Assembly: GCA_900555855.1 (NCBI GenBank)
Contig: USML01000033.1
Location: forward strand, 1 to 17,105
Direction: 5' to 3'
Length of the DNA: 17,105 nt
Source: an uncultured Eubacteriales bacterium
Lineage (GTDB): Bacteria > Bacillota > Clostridia > Oscillospirales > Butyricicoccaceae
Shown: positions 1 through 5,638 of the stretch, piece by piece
How positions within the stretch are numbered: position 1 is the first letter of the stretch
How the letters are laid out: each line of letters opens with the position of its first letter
Notes under the pieces: model-generated
The model's database searches: none
What the model saw: only the letters and a program-made list of their open reading frames with translations
Told to the model about the DNA's origin: nothing
Made by a program: the position numbers and the translations under genes

Positions 1-646
1 CTTCCTTCTCGGCGGTCTCATCGTACCAGGAACCGGTGAAGGTCACTTCCATGGTGGCGCTGGGGCAGACGGAGCGGGCGCCCAGGAAGAAGGAGGTGTA
101 GCCGGAGACCACCTCGGCGTAGGTGAACGCGCCCACATAGCCGATCTTGGCCTCTTCGGCGGTGAACTCGCCGGCGGCGATCATCTCATTCAGCTTCATG
201 CCGGCCACGATACCGGCCAGATAGCGGCCCTCGTAGATAGAAGCAAAGGCGTTGTGGTAGTTGGACAGGTTCTCCGTGTGGGCCTTGGTGCCGGTAGAAT
301 GGCAGAACTGCACATTCGGGAACTCCTTGGCGGCCTGGATCATAAAATCCTCGTGGCCGAAGGAATCGGCGAAGATTACGGAGCAGCCGTCGTCTACCAG
401 CTCAGCAGCCTTGTCGTAGCACTCCTGGCCCTCGGGGACATTGGTCTTCATGACAGGGGTGACGCCCAGCTGCTCGCAGGCAGCCTTGGCGGCGTTGATG
501 AAGTTCAGGTCGTAGGTGGAGTTTTCGTCGTGCAGGAAGATGAAGCCGACCTTCATCTCGGTTTTGCTGTCGTTGTTTCCGCCGCCGCAGGCGCAGAGGC
601 TGAGGCACATAACGAGAGCCAGGAGCAGAGCTGCAAGCTTTTTCAT
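1..646 (-). CDS. BMP-family (PnrA/Med-like) substrate-binding lipoprotein, 5' part only
   Basis: This gene is cut by the left window edge; about 215 codons from the start are visible. The product begins MKKLAALLLALVMCLSLCAC, a signal peptide ending in a lipobox (LCAC, lipidated Cys20). A Gly/Asn/Asp linker follows, then a BMP-type fold: MKVGFIF at about residue 31, and later GHEDFMIQAAKEFP, YEGRYLAGIVAG and IGYVGAF, which are typical of Bmp/PnrA nucleoside-binding proteins. The ATG at 646 follows a GGAGG at about 655-659. Proteins of this family deliver purine nucleosides to an ABC permease of the NupABC type, whose genes would be expected beyond base 1. The gene lies behind xpt and directly behind a guanine riboswitch with a terminator, which strongly supports purine or purine-nucleoside uptake. 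The exact ligand (guanosine, inosine or other) is inferred, not shown. Confidence 0.92.
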   Translation of the reverse strand, partial: MKKLAALLLALVMCLSLCACGGGNNDSKTEMKVGFIFLHDENSTYDLNFINAAKAACEQLGVTPVMKTNVPEGQECYDKAAELVDDGCSVIFADSFGHEDFMIQAAKEFPNVQFCHSTGTKAHTENLSNYHNAFASIYEGRYLAGIVAGMKLNEMIAAGEFTAEEAKIGYVGAFTYAEVVSGYTSFFLGARSVCPSATMEVTFTGSWYDETAEKE

Positions 647-718
647 GATCTTTTCCTCCAAATCACTTGTTGGTTGGTTTTTCACCGATGTATTTCCATC
701 GCTTTCGCGCTATGGAAC

Positions 719-755
719 AAAAAAACGCGGGGACTGCATTTCAGTCTCCACGGCG
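719..755 (-). terminator. Intrinsic terminator of the guanine riboswitch expression platform
   Basis: On the minus strand a GC-rich stem-loop (arms within 726-755, one internal mismatch, inner GACTG/CAGTC pairing, loop of about five bases) is followed directly by seven U (719-725). It lies between the aptamer and the start of the BMP lipoprotein gene, where the regulated terminator of a purine riboswitch belongs. When guanine closes the aptamer, the terminator is expected to form and shut off the transporter gene. I did not work out the antiterminator pairing. Confidence 0.85.
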
Positions 756-791
756 GATGAGACAAAAAGGCCCTCTGCCCTTCTGCGCTCC

Positions 792-860
792 GTCGATAGT
801 CCGGCCATTTACGGCAGCCGGGTAGAGACTTCAAAACCACATCATTTGATATATATCGAC
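792..860 (-). promoter_or_regulatory. Guanine-class purine riboswitch aptamer
   Basis: The 69-nt element on the minus strand has the full purine-aptamer layout. P1 is GTCGATA (854-860) with TATCGAC (792-798), a perfect 7-bp match. The conserved J1/2 TATAT follows, then an A/T-rich P2 with loop GATGTGG, J2/3 as GTCTCTACC, P3 CCGGC/GCCGG with an L3 containing CCGTAAAT, and J3/1 ACTAT. The specificity base in J3/1 is C (position 799), as in guanine riboswitches; adenine riboswitches have U there. L2 GG and L3 CC can make the usual loop-loop contact. The element sits after xpt rather than before it, so it controls the downstream BMP transporter gene. Confidence 0.95.
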
Positions 861-898
861 CTGTATGAACTTTTCGCTTTTTGCTTTTCCGGCGCCGC

Positions 899-1471
899 TC
901 AGCAGAAGCGGATGCCCTTTTCCGGATCCATCTCCGCCACGCGGGCCAGCGATTCCACCCGGACGCCTTGCTCCCGGATCCGGTCGCCGCCCTTCTGGAA
1001 GGCCTTTTCCACGGCGATCCCCGCGCCTACCAGCTGTGCGCCGGCCTGCCGGACGATATCGATCAGCCCCTGCAGGGCCGCGCCGTTGGCCAGGAAATCG
1101 TCGATGATCAGCACCCGGTCCTCCGGCCCCAAATATTTTTTGGAGACGATCACATCGTTGACGCCGCCATGGGTAAAGGATTCCACCCTGGCCGTCCAGA
1201 CATCGCCGGGGATGTTCTTGCTCTTGCTTTTCTTGGCAAAAACAACGGGGCACCCGAAGTACTGCGCCGCGATACATGCGATACCGATTCCGGATGCCTC
1301 TATGGTAAGAATTTTATTGATGCCGCAGCCCTCAAACAGGCGAGCCCATTCCTTGCCCATCTGGTTGCACAGCTGGATATCCATCTGGTGGTTCAGAAAT
1401 CCGTCCACCTTCAGGACGCCGCCCGCCAGGACAAGTCCGTCCCGCCGGATGCGCTCCTCCAGGATCTGCAA
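899..1471 (-). CDS. xpt: Xanthine phosphoribosyltransferase
   Basis: This cytosolic purine-salvage enzyme transfers phosphoribose from PRPP to xanthine to give XMP. The 190-residue product matches the family length of about 190-195. It shows the Xpt N-terminal pattern ([12 protein letters not shown], about 20-31), [12 protein letters not shown] (about 54-65), and the PRPP-binding loop [13 protein letters not shown] (about 120-132). The frame stays open to 1558, but I prefer the TTG at 1471. It has an AGGGGAGG at the right distance, gives the family's usual N-terminus, and lies about 27 bases after the promoter start point; an ATG at 1558 would lie upstream of that promoter. No riboswitch fits in so short a leader, so xpt itself looks uncontrolled by guanine. 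The riboswitch lies downstream, before the BMP gene. Confidence 0.93.
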   Translation of the reverse strand: MQILEERIRRDGLVLAGGVLKVDGFLNHQMDIQLCNQMGKEWARLFEGCGINKILTIEASGIGIACIAAQYFGCPVVFAKKSKSKNIPGDVWTARVESFTHGGVNDVIVSKKYLGPEDRVLIIDDFLANGAALQGLIDIVRQAGAQLVGAGIAVEKAFQKGGDRIREQGVRVESLARVAEMDPEKGIRFC

Positions 1472-1504
1472 GGAAACCGCCTCCCCTCGTACCACGATAC
1501 TTCT

Positions 1505-1532
1505 ATTGTACCGAAAAACCGGCGCTTTGCAA
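1505..1532 (-). promoter_or_regulatory. Sigma-A promoter of xpt
   Basis: On the minus strand, -35 TTGCAA (1527-1532) and -10 TACAAT (1505-1510) are separated by 16 bases. Transcription would start near 1498, leaving a leader of about 27 nt before the TTG start at 1471. I found no convincing second promoter between xpt and the riboswitch, so this one probably also drives the riboswitch and the BMP lipoprotein gene. Confidence 0.7.
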
Positions 1533-1608
1533 TACCGAATTGTTCCAGAAAATTTCACGAAACCGTCGTGTTATTTTTGGCTATTCTGTCGAATCCTCGC
1601 AAAAGTGC

Positions 1609-1634
1609 TTCCCGGCGGCCCGGGCCGCCGGGAA
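1609..1634 (-). terminator. Perfect 26-bp GC-rich palindrome, probable terminator
   Basis: The sequence is a perfect inverted repeat centred at 1621/1622 with no spacer (arms TTCCCGGCGGCCC and its complement), 10 bases after the stop of the F420_ligase-like gene. As a minus-strand RNA it would form a very stable hairpin, but it is followed only by GCACTTTTG. The long U run (1635-1638 and neighbours) precedes the hairpin. It therefore looks like a weak intrinsic terminator or a 3'-end stabilising hairpin for the gene that ends at 1645. Confidence 0.55.
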
Positions 1635-1644
1635 AAAAGCCATT

Positions 1645-2835
1645 TTATTCCTTGGAATAATCGTCAAAATAGCCCTGGATCAGTACGATGGGCGTGCCCT
1701 TATCGCCGGAGCCGGAGGTCAGATCGCAGAGAGAGCCCAGCAGGTCGGTGAGCTGCCGGGGCGTGGTGCCCTGGCTGGCCATGCTGCCCTTCAGGTCGCC
1801 CTGCTTGTCCTGAATGGACTGGCGCACGGCCTGCCGCAGTGCCTCGCCGGTAAGGCCCGCATAATCGTTGTCTGCCAGATATTTGATCTTCAGCTCGTTG
1901 GGCGTGCCCAGCAGGCCGGGGGTGCAGGCCGGAGAGACCACCGGATCTGCCAGCTCCCAGATCTTGCCCACAGGATCCTTAAAGGCGCCGTCGCCATAGA
2001 TCATACACTCGATGTTCTTGCCCGTGGCCTGCCGCAGCAGCGCCGCCAGCCGGTCCACGAACCGGGCGCAGTCCCGGGGGAAGAGCTTGATCCGGTCCTC
2101 CGTGGCCTTGTTGGAGCCCAAAAGGCCATACTGCTCGTTATAGCCGCTGCCGTCCACGCTCTCGTTGAGGATCTCATCCAGACACAGCGCCTTTTCCGCC
2201 CCGGCCTTGTTCAGGCGGGCCTGGGTGCGGCGGCGAGTGTGGATATCGCAGCAGAGGACGGACCGGGTATGGGACAGGATGGCTTCGGGCCGGTTGGCAA
2301 AGAGGATCTCCGCCTGACAGCCGCAGTCCTCGATAAGCTGCTTATAATAGGCCACATAATCCATGCCGGTAAAGGGATGGACCGGGTTGCCGAAGGCCCG
2401 CCGGTAGTCCGCCTCCGTGAGCACATCGCTGTAGGGGTTGACGCCCGCCTGCTCCAGCATCTCCTCGTCAAACAGATGATTGCCCACCTCATCGGTGGGA
2501 TAGCTGAGCATCAGCGTGATCCTTTTCACGCCCATGGCCACGCCCCGCAGCACGATGGCAAAGCGGTTGCGGGAGGTGATGGGGAAGATCACGCCCAGAT
2601 GGTCGCAGGCGAATTTCTTCCGGATATCCTGTGCAATGTCCTCCACGGAGGCATAATTCCCGGCGGCCCGGGCCACCACAGATTCCGTCACGGCCACCAC
2701 ATCCCGGTCATGAAAGGCAAACCCGGCCTCCCGGGAAGCGCCCACGACACATTCCGTCACAATGGACGCCAGGTCGTCCCCCTCCCGGATGATGGGCGCG
2801 CGGATCCCTCTGGAAATAACGCCGACAGTACGCAT
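1645..2835 (-). CDS. Coenzyme F420-0:L-glutamate ligase family protein
   Basis: The 396-residue protein resembles the F420_ligase (CofE) family. The N-terminal stretch has a PIIREGDDLASIV pattern followed by DRDVVAVTESVVARAAGN, which matches the start of CofE (EGDDLA...DGDVLVV.S.V.SKAEG). The C-terminal half has GDGAFKDPVGKIWELADPVV. CofE adds glutamate to F420-0, but I see no other F420 gene here and most Clostridia are not known for F420, so the real substrate is open. The product is longer than archaeal CofE (about 250), with a central insertion containing a CCDIHTRRRTQA segment. Start: the ATG at 2835 has GGAGG (2844-2848) eight bases upstream; an in-frame ATG at 2865 lacks such a site. 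It has its own promoter and terminator, so it looks monocistronic. Confidence 0.78.
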   Translation of the reverse strand: MRTVGVISRGIRAPIIREGDDLASIVTECVVGASREAGFAFHDRDVVAVTESVVARAAGNYASVEDIAQDIRKKFACDHLGVIFPITSRNRFAIVLRGVAMGVKRITLMLSYPTDEVGNHLFDEEMLEQAGVNPYSDVLTEADYRRAFGNPVHPFTGMDYVAYYKQLIEDCGCQAEILFANRPEAILSHTRSVLCCDIHTRRRTQARLNKAGAEKALCLDEILNESVDGSGYNEQYGLLGSNKATEDRIKLFPRDCARFVDRLAALLRQATGKNIECMIYGDGAFKDPVGKIWELADPVVSPACTPGLLGTPNELKIKYLADNDYAGLTGEALRQAVRQSIQDKQGDLKGSMASQGTTPRQLTDLLGSLCDLTSGSGDKGTPIVLIQGYFDDYSKE

Positions 2836-2883
2836 AGCTCGATCCTCCAAACGATCAGATTTCACAGATGTTCTCTGTTTTTT

Positions 2884-2912
2884 ATTATGACAGATTCCCC
2901 GAAGCTTGTAAA
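2884..2912 (-). promoter_or_regulatory. Sigma-A promoter of the F420_ligase-like gene
   Basis: On the minus strand, -35 TTTACA (2907-2912) and -10 CATAAT (2884-2889) are 17 bases apart, each one mismatch from consensus. The leader is about 40 nt and the GGAGG lies properly before the ATG at 2835. Confidence 0.7.
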
Positions 2913-2932
2913 GCGCTTTTTCGCGCCGCAGT

Positions 2933-2966
2933 AAAAGCCCCCGCGGAGAAGGCTCTCCGCGGGGGC
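2933..2966 (-). terminator. Intrinsic terminator after the Cys/Asn-rich gene
   Basis: A 13-bp-class GC-rich stem (2937-2949 with 2954-2966, inner CCGCGGAGA/TCTCCGCGG) is followed on the minus strand by TTTTA (2933-2936 and on). It lies about 33 bases after the TGA of the Cys/Asn-rich gene and upstream of the next promoter at 2912, so it separates the two units. Confidence 0.85.
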
Positions 2967-2998
2967 GCGCTTATGTTATTTGGACTTCCGGCCTGCGC

Positions 2999-3247
2999 TC
3001 AGCAGCAGCCGTTGCCGCAGCCGCAGTTGTTGTTGCAGCCGCAGTTGTTGTTGCAGCCGCAGTTGTTGTTGCAGCAGCAGTCGTTGTCACAGCAGCAGCT
3101 GTTGCAGCAGCCGTTGCCCCAGGCGCCGCAGCCGTAATGGACCCAGATGATGACGATGGCGATGACCACGATGATCCAGAAGGGCTGATAGTTAGCGAAG
3201 AAGCCGTTGCCCCGGCCGCAGGAATTACAGTTGTTGCAAGAGTACAT
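2999..3247 (-). CDS. Small Cys/Asn-rich membrane-anchored protein of unknown function
   Basis: The 82-residue product has a striking composition: 20 Cys plus many Asn and Gly. The N-terminal segment holds CNNCNSCGRGNG (4-15). A hydrophobic helix follows (FWIIVVIAIVIIWV, 23-36), then a C-terminal tail that is about half Cys, with CCC clusters (51-53, 57-59), three NNNCGC units (60-77) and a final CC. The architecture (short polar N-terminus, one membrane helix, low-complexity tail) recalls small sporulation or spore-coat proteins of Bacillota such as the YjcZ type, or a metal-binding peptide, but I recognise no family. The ATG at 3247 follows a GAGGAGG with a somewhat long spacer of about 11. 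The tail is encoded by an 18-bp tandem repeat, so other frames also stay open here. This frame is chosen for its RBS, its membrane helix, and the terminator right behind it. No clear sigma-A promoter is seen, so it may be read from the gene upstream or by a sporulation sigma factor. Confidence 0.7.
   Translation of the reverse strand: MYSCNNCNSCGRGNGFFANYQPFWIIVVIAIVIIWVHYGCGAWGNGCCNSCCCDNDCCCNNNCGCNNNCGCNNNCGCGNGCC
3017..3070. repeat. 18-bp tandem repeat, three perfect copies, inside the Cys/Asn-rich gene
   Basis: The unit GCAGCCGCAGTTGTTGTT occurs three times head to tail (3017-3034, 3035-3052, 3053-3070), with degenerate copies on both sides. Read on the minus strand it encodes NNNCGC. 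Copy number could vary by slippage in steps of six residues without breaking the frame. Confidence 0.95.
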
Positions 3248-3323
3248 AGAAGTGAGTCCCTCCTCAATAGATTTCTCACCCCATACTATTCTCCTGCGGC
3301 GGAAAGGTGCAGACTGTTTTTTC

Positions 3324-4493
3324 TTAAGCGCCGGCTAAGAAGGCCGCCTCCTGCAGCTGCCGCCGGGTAAAGACGCCCTGATCAATGAGCCTTTCCGCCA
3401 GCGTCCCGCCGCTCTTCAGCTGGGCGCTGAGAGCCCGCCAGGAAATGAGCGCCACATGATCCCGGTAAAAGCCGGTCTGCGCCGCGCTCTGAAGCTCCGC
3501 CGCCGTCAGCAGGCCCAGCGTTTGGGCCAGATCCCGGGAGGTGGTGTTCCAGACGAAATCCACCCCGTCCTGATAGCCCAGGCTGCGGAGCACAAAGGTC
3601 AGATACTGCTCCAGCGCCGCGTTCTGATAGGGGGAATAGCTGTTGTTGCCCGTGCCGTTGGTGATGCCCTGCAGGCAGCCATAGGCCACATAGCGCTCGC
3701 CCTGCTTCCAGGCCATGGCGTCCCGGAAGGGATAGGGCTCGCCGCAGGCCAGCGCCGCGCTCTCCTGCCCCATCAGGCGGATCAGCATGATCAGCGCCTC
3801 GATGCGGCTGGGGGCCCGGTCCAGCGCATAGCCGCTGTCATCGCCCAAAAACAGGCCCAGATATTTCAGCGCGTCGGCATAGGCGGTATAGCAGGCCTCA
3901 TAGCCCGCCCGGGTGCCGTCCTTCACCAGCACCACCGCCGCGTCGGAGGTGACCTCCACGCCGCTGCCGTCGTCCGCCAGGATCATATAAAGGATGCCGG
4001 TCTTAATGGCCAGCCCCGGCGTGCGTGTGGAGCCGGCGGTGATGTTCAGGATCTCCGCTCCGGCGCTGCCGCAGGTCTTGCCTGCCCCGGAAATAAACAT
4101 CAGCGAGGCCCCCGGCGTCCCGGTGATCCGGTCGCCCTTTTTCAGCGTGACCCGGCGCATACCCGCCGTCAGCGCGCCTGTGGTCTGCTGCGCCAGAAGC
4201 TCCGCCGCCCGAGCCTGCACCTGCGCCTGCAGCGAGGGAGCCAGCGCATCTGCTACGCGCTTTGCCGCCGCCGTCTGGGCCGCCTGGGCCCAGCTCTCCT
4301 GCCGGCCCGCCAGCGAAAGGCCCAGCATATTGCCCGCCGTGCTCCAATATTCCTCCATGGGCTTGGAAAATACCGTTTTCAAATAAGACCGGGAAAGGAT
4401 CGGGTCGGCAGAGGTGCCCGCCGCCAGCACCGTAGCCCCAGTCAGCAGCAGCAGCCCGCAAAGGCCCGCCGCCGCAATGCGCCGCAGCTTCAT
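3324..4493 (-). CDS. Secreted SLH-like (S-layer homology) protein
   Basis: The 389-residue product starts with a clear signal peptide (MKLRRIAAAGLCGLLLLTG...AAG, about 1-26). An Ala/Gln-rich, probably helical segment follows (about 65-105), then a beta-rich middle (about 110-195), and two segments that look like SLH repeats: YLGLFLG...LDRAPSRIEALIMLIRLMG (about 210-242) and YPFRDAMAW...YVAYGCLQGITNG...SPYQNAALEQYLTFVLRSLGY (about 254-307). SLH repeats bind cell-wall polymers, so it is probably exported and wall-attached. There is no LPXTG motif. The start is ambiguous: TTG (4496) directly precedes ATG (4493), with GGAGG 8 and 11 bases upstream respectively; I chose the ATG. No terminator follows before the Cys/Asn-rich gene 76 bases downstream, so the two may be co-transcribed. 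The function beyond wall binding is unknown. Confidence 0.82.
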   Translation of the reverse strand: MKLRRIAAAGLCGLLLLTGATVLAAGTSADPILSRSYLKTVFSKPMEEYWSTAGNMLGLSLAGRQESWAQAAQTAAAKRVADALAPSLQAQVQARAAELLAQQTTGALTAGMRRVTLKKGDRITGTPGASLMFISGAGKTCGSAGAEILNITAGSTRTPGLAIKTGILYMILADDGSGVEVTSDAAVVLVKDGTRAGYEACYTAYADALKYLGLFLGDDSGYALDRAPSRIEALIMLIRLMGQESAALACGEPYPFRDAMAWKQGERYVAYGCLQGITNGTGNNSYSPYQNAALEQYLTFVLRSLGYQDGVDFVWNTTSRDLAQTLGLLTAAELQSAAQTGFYRDHVALISWRALSAQLKSGGTLAERLIDQGVFTRRQLQEAAFLAGA

Positions 4494-4544
4494 CAAAGAC
4501 TATCCCTCCTTGGGAGAACAGAAACGATTCCGGATGTACTTTTT

Positions 4545-4573
4545 ATCATAGCACAGTTTCCGCCCCCGCGCAA
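4545..4573 (-). promoter_or_regulatory. Sigma-A promoter of the SLH-like gene
   Basis: On the minus strand, -35 TTGCGC (4568-4573), a 17-base spacer and -10 TATGAT (4545-4550) preceded by TGC (extended -10). The leader to the ATG at 4493 is about 45 nt and includes the GGAGG. Confidence 0.65.
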
Positions 4574-4698
4574 CGGTTATGTTGCCGAATGCCCGGCCCG
4601 GCTGTCCAAACGGCAGAAGGCCGGCGAGCGCTTGCCGTTTTTGGGGGAAACCTGTCGTTTTGACGAAAAAGCAAGCCGAATTTTGTGCAAATTTTAGT

Positions 4699-4712
4699 CG
4701 AACATTCGTTTG
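4699..4712. promoter_or_regulatory. LexA/DinR-like operator overlapping a -35 box
   Basis: CGAACATTCGTTTG matches the Gram-positive LexA (DinR) pattern CGAAC-N4-GTTCG with one mismatch. It overlaps the -35 (4710-4715) of the plus-strand promoter, a position suited to repression. A degenerate half-like copy, CGAAC followed by AGCCGTGC, sits at 4720-4732 inside the spacer. A single near-match can arise by chance, so this is a hypothesis. Confidence 0.45.
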
Positions 4713-4738
4713 CATTTTTCGAACAGCCGTGCTATACT
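4710..4738 (+). promoter_or_regulatory. Strong sigma-A promoter of the small membrane protein
   Basis: -35 TTGCAT (4710-4715), a 17-base spacer and -10 TATACT (4733-4738) with an extended TGC. It points at the small plus-strand gene at 4786, giving a leader of about 40 nt with AAGGAAGGGG as its ribosome binding site. It is divergent from the SLH-like promoter, about 135 bases away. Confidence 0.8.
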
Positions 4739-4785
4739 ACCATCAGAAAGCAAACAGATGTTTGTAAAGGAAGGGGCGCTCCCAG

Positions 4786-5025
4786 ATGAAGAAGCACGGA
4801 AAGAGAATGGAGCTGGCAGGCGGGATCGGTCTGCTTTTGCTGGCGATGGCTTCGGACGGAGGCGCCCTGCCGCTGGGCCGGCTGTTGGTGCTGGGCAGCC
4901 TGTGTCTGGGCTGTATGCTTTTGGGCTGGCGCTTTACCCTGCCCAGAAAGCGCCGCGCTCCCGCCTGCGGCCGCGTCTCCCGGGTCTGTCCGGCAGATCT
5001 GCCGGCGATCCGCCCCGCGGCATGA
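4786..5025 (+). CDS. Small two-helix membrane protein of unknown function
   Basis: The 79-residue product starts MKKHGKRMELAGGIG and has two hydrophobic stretches, about 9-22 (LELAGGIGLLLLAMA region) and about 29-50 (LGRLLVLGSLCLGCMLLGW). They are joined by a short SDGGALP turn and followed by a basic segment (PRKRRAP) and an unstructured tail with no known domain. This is the layout of a helical hairpin with both ends in the cytosol. I recognise no family. Support for a real gene: its own near-consensus promoter, a Shine-Dalgarno-like AAGGAAGGGG, and an intrinsic terminator 40 bases after the stop. A LexA-like box overlaps its promoter, so it may be a DNA-damage-induced small membrane protein, comparable in logic (not in sequence) to SOS division inhibitors. 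The C-terminal tail is GC-rich and could reflect a slightly wrong stop or drift. Confidence 0.65.
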   Translation: MKKHGKRMELAGGIGLLLLAMASDGGALPLGRLLVLGSLCLGCMLLGWRFTLPRKRRAPACGRVSRVCPADLPAIRPAA

Positions 5026-5065
5026 TCCGGCAGGCCGCACAGGCCGCAATCCTGCTATAAAATCA

Positions 5066-5108
5066 GCGCCCGCTCCCTCCGGTTTTTGGGGGAGACGGGC
5101 GCTTTTGC
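5066..5108 (+). terminator. Intrinsic terminator, probably bidirectional
   Basis: A stem GCGCCCG-CTCCC with GGGAG-A-CGGGCGC (5066-5077 with 5090-5102, one bulged A) is followed by TTTTGCTTTTT on the plus strand. It ends the small membrane-protein transcript. On the minus strand it is followed by GATTTTATA and lies about 40 bases after the last gene of the long minus-strand operon, so it probably stops that transcript too. Confidence 0.85.
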
Positions 5109-5141
5109 TTTTTCTTTTGCTTGGATTTCCCTTCGCCGGGC

Positions 5142-5618
5142 TCAGAGATGCTCCTTGCAGGAAAGCTCCCGCACCTGCAGCCGGAAGACGCAAAGCCGCG
5201 CCAGCATCTCCGGCGGATACTGCCAGTCTGCCCGGCCGCTGTAATGGGCCATCAGGCAATTCAGGTCCGCCTGCTTTTCCTGCAGGTCCGTGACCTCCTC
5301 CATCCGGCCGGAGCCGATGATGCTGCGGAAGGCCGCGGTAAAGCCGCAGGCCATCGCCGCCGGCTTCAGCGCATAGCCGCAGTCCATCTCAAAGCCCACC
5401 TGCGGCCCGCTGCGGATCAGCTCCCGCTTGCGGCCCTCCGAGGCCCCGTGAAAATAAAGCACATAGCCCCCGTCCCGCTTTTGCCAGCCGAAGCTCATGG
5501 GGACGATATAGGTCTCCGGGCCGTCCTGAAAGCCCACCCGGCAGACGTGACATTCGGAAAGGATCCCTTCGATCCGCTCCGGTTCCCGGACCTCCCGGTC
5601 CGCTCTTCTCATGTTCAT
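5142..5618 (-). CDS. Pyridoxamine 5'-phosphate oxidase-like flavin-binding protein
   Basis: The 158-residue product begins MNMRRADREVREPERIEGIL. The following segments are typical of the NimA/PNPOx-like split beta-barrel family: CHVCRVGFQDGPETYIVPMSFGW (about 23-45), YVLYFHGASEGRKRELI (about 53-69), VGFEMDCG (about 75-82) and FRSIIGSGRMEEVTD (about 97-111). Relatives bind FMN or heme, and some reduce nitroimidazoles. The physiological substrate here is unknown. Start: an ATG further upstream (5642) is open in frame, but the ATG at 5618 has AGGAGG seven bases before it and starts right after the PhzF stop (20-base gap). It is the last gene of the long operon. Confidence 0.88.
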   Translation of the reverse strand: MNMRRADREVREPERIEGILSECHVCRVGFQDGPETYIVPMSFGWQKRDGGYVLYFHGASEGRKRELIRSGPQVGFEMDCGYALKPAAMACGFTAAFRSIIGSGRMEEVTDLQEKQADLNCLMAHYSGRADWQYPPEMLARLCVFRLQVRELSCKEHL

Positions 5619-5638
5619 TTCAGCGCCTCCTGTTTCCA

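Noticed and set aside
254-1751. Long plus-strand open frames over the BMP gene, the riboswitch and xpt
   Set aside because: They are antisense to genes with clear domains and RBSs and run through the riboswitch; no family resemblance and poor start sites. They stay open because of high GC.
3017-3070. Possible CRISPR array or minisatellite element
   Set aside because: The 18-bp units are directly abutting with no spacers and encode NNNCGC in frame, so it is a coding tandem repeat.
2868-3279. Gln-rich plus-strand and Thr/Ala-rich minus-strand frames across the Cys/Asn-rich gene
   Set aside because: The tandem repeat keeps several frames open. Only the 2999-3247 frame has a good RBS, a membrane helix and a terminator directly behind it. 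The others are simple repeats of two or three residues.
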